64,000 nucleotides of DNA from NCBI GenBank assembly GCA_013400115.1, contig VXBP01000347.1:268899-332898 (forward strand), written 5' to 3'. The notes below the pieces were generated by a model, which had not been told where the DNA came from, made no database searches, and worked only from the letters and a program-made list of their open reading frames with translations. This stretch comes from Rhinopomastus cyanomelas. Taxonomy: Eukaryota; Chordata; Aves; Bucerotiformes; Rhinopomastidae. The position numbers were made by a program, and so were the translations under genes. Below are positions 51,701 through 57,700 of this stretch, piece after piece (the stretch's first letter is position 1; each line of letters begins with the position of its first letter).

Positions 51701-54700
51701 GCATCACACTCTTGGTCCATGTTCACTCTGCACTGCTGTCCATCAAGACACCTGGGTCTCTTTTTCTACAGGGCTGCTTTCCAGCCTGGTGGATCCCAGT
51801 CTAAGCTGCATCCCTGGGTTACGTATTCCCAGGTGCAAGACCTTATACTTGAACTCCTTAAACTTCTAGCTAGCTCACTCCTCCAGTCTGCCCTAGGTCT
51901 TCCTGTAGGTTGGCTCTCCCTTCTGCAGTGTCGACTTCCCCACTCAATTTGGTGCCTGCAAGCTTTATCAGGGTGCTTTTGATCCCTCTAACTAGGTAGT
52001 TTATTAAGATACTAAACAGTGTTGGGCCCAGTGTTGATCTGTGGGGTATCCCCCTTGTGACTGGTTGCCAGTTTGAGAAGGAACTGTTTGCTGCACCCTT
52101 TGGGTGCTGCTTCTCAGCCAGTTCCCCACCCACCACACAGGCCACTTGTCTGAGTTACAGGGTGTCAGTTTCTCAAGGGGACTGTGGGGAACTGCATCAA
52201 AAGCCTTGTCCTGATAGACTGTCCTGCATCACCTGTGAGTGGGCTCATAGAAGACAGTGAGATTTGTCAACCACGATCTGCCCCTGGTGAATCGGTGGTG
52301 GCTTTTCCCAGTCTCATGCTTCAGTTTCCCTGTGATAGTTCCCAGGAGGACCTGCTCTGTAGCTTTCCCAGAGAATGAAGTGAAGCTGGTGGGTCTATCA
52401 ATACCTGGATCCTCCTCAGAACCCTTCTTGGGGTGATGGTGGCCTTCTTCCAGTCTTCAGATAGGTCTCCTGATCTCCCTGACTTCTCGAAGGTGGCGGG
52501 GAGTAGCCCTGCAGCTACAGGGTGTTGATTTACACCATGACGTTATGGGTGGGAACAAAAAGAAGTAAATGTAATGTAGATGCTGCTTGGGCAGCTGCTA
52601 GATAAAAATATTGCAGTTGTATAACAACTCATGCGTCATGTAGGTATTCTAGTAACCCCCTGGTATGAAATTAGAGCACAGAAATAACTTCTACGTTTAT
52701 TTCTCACTGTGATGGTGATGCTGAATTACCAGGTGATCGGGATGAATACGTTCCATTTCAGTTGGACTTTAACGGGGACACCCTCCGCGCTCTGCGCTTA
52801 GGCTTGATTTGATTCTCAGTCACTCCAAGCAGGTCCGTGGCAGCCTGCACCCGTCCTTCTCCTCTTAGTATCCCCCTGCTCCTGACTTGCTGGAACCATC
52901 CATCACAAGAGAAGTGGTGCAAAATCTGCTTGAAGCTTTTTCACGGGAAGAGAAGATGTTTGCTGCAGTGTGGTCGAGAAACGCCAGTTACTGAACTTAG
53001 TGGGGAACTTTGAAGCAATTTCTTTGTCTTGCTGAGAGGGTAGAAAAGAAATAGGTTTTTGTTTGTATTTGTGGGTTTGGCTCCTTTTTGTGTTTCTAGG
53101 ATTTTTTTGGTGCTGTTTTGAAGGGAGGGCATCGCTATAAGGCAGTGTGTAGATATCAGTTTGTACCTTGTGGGCACCGTGTGCACCTTGATTCTGAAGG
53201 GGCCTGGGCTTGTTTCAAATTTAGAGGCTGTCTTTATTGGTCTTCAGGGCATTTTCAAACCTGCTGGAAGAGGAAATTAAGGAAGAAAACTGCAGTGTTT
53301 GGGTAAAGCACTGAACTGAGGCACATTTAAACTAATATTGTTGATCGTTATTACTGTAATATAAGCTAGTGAAAAAATGGGTCTCAGTTTCCTGAACTGT
53401 TGTCGTAGCTTCCAGAATCTGCTGAGTAAAAAAAAGAGAGTAGACTGAACACACTTGGTCTGAGTTGAAAACAGAAGTAGAATTTTCTTGTTTGTTAGCT
53501 GAGCAATAGATGAGCTCTGGAGGTCAGAGAATCATAAAGGATTGGAAGTGACCTCGAAAGATCACCCAGTCCAATCCCCCTGCCACAGCAGGATCACCCA
53601 GACCGAGTCACACAGTCAGTCTGGGTTAGAAGGGATTCTATGATTCTGTGATATTTACATGGAACCTCCTTGCTGTAGTTTTCTGCTGAAGCTTTCTAAT
53701 GAACAGCAGATCCCTGACCAGGAGACAGACTGGCACACAACTGGCACGTGTGTCTTTCAATAACAGAACCTTTAAAGTGCAGTGAATTTTGCTGACATAA
53801 CATTACCAGTTGAGTCCTTTTTCTAACCGTGACATTAAGCAAAATACTGAAAAGGGCTAAGTTTTAGTTTTCTTCTCATGCTTTCTGTTTAATGTTGTTT
53901 AATTCCTTCTTAACAGTCCTCAAAACTCTCTTGGAGAAGAAGTTTAGGATGGATGGTACTGCTAGTGTGAAAATGCCAGGAGTCTGAAGAATCATGTTTT
54001 GCTCCAACATCCTCTAAATTCCTGAGCCAGTCTAGAGAGGTGCTAGACACAGTTCAGTTGAAATGTAGGAGAAGAACTTCTCAAAATGTCTGTAGTGTTG
54101 ATACGTTTGGTGTTTTTTCCCAGCACAAACAATAGGAGGTAGCTTAAGTGATGACTAATGGTTAGAACATCAGCAGCAGTGTGCTTGATGTTGATTGCAG
54201 CTGCCCCCAGCACCATATAAAAGTGTTTTATCTGTCCCTAAATTGTGTCAGGTAGCCATGGCAAGCGTGCCAATTCCTACAGCTCACAGAAAATATTTGA
54301 GGCTCCTTAAGTGAGCTGTCCCATTAATAATGAGAACTCGCAGCGCTTCGCCGTCTGTCAGGCACTAACAGTGCATAAAGAGCAGCAGTTGTGTGGAACA
54401 ATTTAAAGTGGGAGCTGGAGTTGACTTGTAGTGACGAACTGCAGAGCAGCGTAAACATGAAACACGGGGCGTCACTCGGCTTCTACCGGTGTCGATGCGC
54501 TGGGCTTTCGCATTGAAACGACACAAGTCCTGCCTGCACTGAGTGCTCCTTTGCCCCCGGCGCGGTGCCGTAGGATCGTGGATTAGGTTTATCAGGGGGT
54601 TTGTCAGGAGCACAGGAGGAGATGTTTTACAAGTACTAGTTGAGAGTTTGGTGAGATCATTCAGTCTACCACTGGATCCAGGAAGAGCCACCGAAAGGGC

Positions 54701-57700
54701 CTGTTAGCCTTGCCTTTTGGTTTTAAGGTTGGCAAGTGAGATTGTAGCCAGCCAGTGAAGTACCCTGGGAAAGATTTGCAGAAGCAACCTCTAGGGCCTG
54801 ACTCAGGAAAATGCTTCTCAACGTGTGGTCTCCAAGTGGCTGTGGAAGGATCTGGTATCTTCTCTGTCACCCTCACCGTGAAGAAGTTCCTTTTCATACT
54901 GATGTGGAACCTCCTACATTCTGGCTGACACCTAACTGCCCCTTGTCCTATCACTAGATGACACTGAGCAGAGCCTGGCTCCATCCTCCTGATACCCACC
55001 CTTCACATATTTATAGACACTAATGAGGTCACCCCTCAGTCTCCTCTTCTCCAAGCTCAAGAGACCCAGCTCCCTCAGCCTCTCCTCATCAGAGAGGTGT
55101 TCTACTTTCTTCATCACCCTCGTTGCTCTGCGCTGGACTCCTCCAGCAGCTCCAAAAACATAAGGGTTTTTGTCCATCAAAAGCAGATTTGTAGTTTGAG
55201 GCGTTTGAGCCGGTCGTGTGTTTCTGTTACCCATTACTGGTTTGGTGATGAAACCCCTTGATGGGGCCAACAAAGCGTTTTAAACTGTTTTCAGGCCAAG
55301 TTGAATTCCTGAGTTTGTTCTGTATTTAGCTTGAGTAAATGTGAGAAAAACAGTTGTGTTAGTGTGACCAGCTGCAGACAGCACAAAGGCTGTTTTGGCA
55401 GCCTTAATTAGAAAACTCCTGCGTGCCCTTGTTGTCAGCAGTTAATGAGATTATTTACAGTGACATCAGGAAGCGGCTGCGTTCAGCGTTGTGCTGCGGT
55501 GCAAACAAAGAGGTGCTGCCCGTGGAAGAAGAGGAGTTTCTGAACAATGTGTTGAGTACAAGCACATTTTAACAGAATTGAACGTCACTGAAAATACTGT
55601 TGGTGAAGTTTTGTTGCCAAAAAGCTTTAGAACTGAAAAATCACTAATGGATGTTGTACTTCAAAGAAATCAAGGTTTTCTTGGAAGCTTGGAAATATAA
55701 TTGATAGAAGCGATAAACATGGGATCCAGGGAATGTAGTGAGGGTGAGACTGGCTCTTTGGAATGACTTTGAGCTGAAGCTGTGTCCGCGCTGGGAGCAG
55801 ACCTGTAGAGCAGAGTAAGGCTCCTCCTGCCTCCACTGTGCACTTTCATGTAAGACCAGGGGAGAGGATCCCTCTGAACCAAGCTAGATGGTCTCACATG
55901 CAGAATGTCACCGCTGCTCACAGTTAAACCTTTCAGGAGCAAAGCTGTTCCATGAACTTTCTTCACTGAGATGTCTAACATCCTGCTCTTCCTTGTCTTC
56001 TGCATCACAGAGCTGCTGGTAGCACATCAGTGTCACTTGTGATGCGGTGATGTGATAGTTGAAATCCTTTGAGTGAGAAGATGGGAAGACAAGGTTGTCT
56101 GTTGAGCTAGTCAGGGAATCCACTAGGAATAAAAATCTTGGTGGAAAGAGGAAAATACCCAGTTTATGTTAGTCAATTAGCTAATTAGTGCTGCACTACA
56201 CTTCTGTTTATTGTTAGCAGTCCCTTTGATTCTAATAATGTGTCACCCTGTGTTAAAACACGTGCTGCAGCGTTTCCCAACAGCTTGCGTAGACTTCTGC
56301 TCCACACAGTTGGCCAGGCGTCGTCACTGCAGCAGGGCTCGGAGCAGGCTGGTGGTCACCGCACTCCGCTGTGGAGCGCCGAGTGAGTGATCTCGGCGTG
56401 GACTGCGTCAAGTGTCAGCCAGTGGTCACTAATTAATTCCGTGTCACTTGTCAGTGGTGGTTTTCATTTATCAGCACAGCAACTAACACCAGAATCACGT
56501 GCCGCACAACCTGTGCGTGTATGTGGCTGAGAAGTAATGTGACTGATGAAATGGACTGGTTTCTCCTAGTGAGAGACAGGACAGAGCAAATGTCAGCGAC
56601 GTTCTCGGAGCTCTATAGCAGTCCTCCTAAATTTTAAGGAACACTGCTGCTTTCGTGCTGAGTTAGTCTGTTTTACCTAAGGAAGGGAGTTGCATCCCAT
56701 GCCTGGCAGCATAGCTTGAACCATTAGTCAACTGGTTCAGTGTTGTCAGTTGTTTCTATAGCTTTCTTGGTGGGTTCTCTTTTATTTATTCAAGAAACAA
56801 GAATTGGTTTTGTGGTGGTTTTACACAGATAACTGATACAGGTTGGATGAGGAAAGGCTGAGGGAGCTGGGTCTCTTGAGCTTGGAGAAGTCTGAGGGGT
56901 GACCTCATGAATGTCTATAAATATATGAAGGGTGGGTGTCAGGAGGATGGAGCCAGGCTCTTCTCAATGTCATCTAGTGATGGGACAGGGGGCAGTGGGT
57001 GTCAGCTGGANGGAAGATGCTGAAGCCAGATTGAAATTACTGGATGTGTGGCATTGCACTGGTTGTTAGACTTTTATAAAAGCTCTCAGCAGAGTTAGAG
57101 TTCATAGAATTATTTTATTTATTGTGGCAAATACAGTATAAAATGCTGATACCTAAATGCTACAAGAATAGCAGTAAATATTTTTATGAGGGTTGTGATG
57201 AAGTCATTAAAATAATTTACTGTGTGAAAGCTCCTTTCCAGAGTAGTTATAAGTTGTTAACACAAGTCTGGATGCTTGTGCACATCTGAAAAGGTGAAGA
57301 GTTTGTGGGAATGTCAGTGCTTCCTTCTGCAACAACCGGTCGTTCTAGGTCTGCCTGTACCTCTGTTCCATGCTGTCTTCCTGAGCCCAGTGTTTATGGA
57401 AGGCTGCTCTTGGGAGAAGGATTCTAGTCCATGGAAGAGACTCTGCCAAGGACAGAGGATGCGGTGCTGAGGGTGGTTTTTCCTGTGCTGCTAAGGACAA
57501 AGAGTTTTACATATTGCCAGCATATTTGTACAGAGGGAATAAACACAGGTCATCAAAAGATCAACCTTCGTGCTTCTTGGGCCTGTTCAGTCACATCATG
57601 GAACTGAAAACCACACTCCTTCTGCCATTTATATTTTTTTCCTTGCTATTTTTAGGACGCAAAGTTTGTAGAAGAGCGACGCAAGCAGCTGCAAAATTAC

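Larger units (their letters stand above)
44751..57655 (+). other. SNX29: SNX29 intron 19
   Basis: At 12.9 kb this is the largest complete intron in the window and the richest in CR1. It holds copies from 48234 to 57010, including a 1.1 kb antisense element, the gap at 57011 and an exon-like segment at 45875. The stretches 46000-48230 and 55160-56840 hold nothing I can name. Confidence 0.8.
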
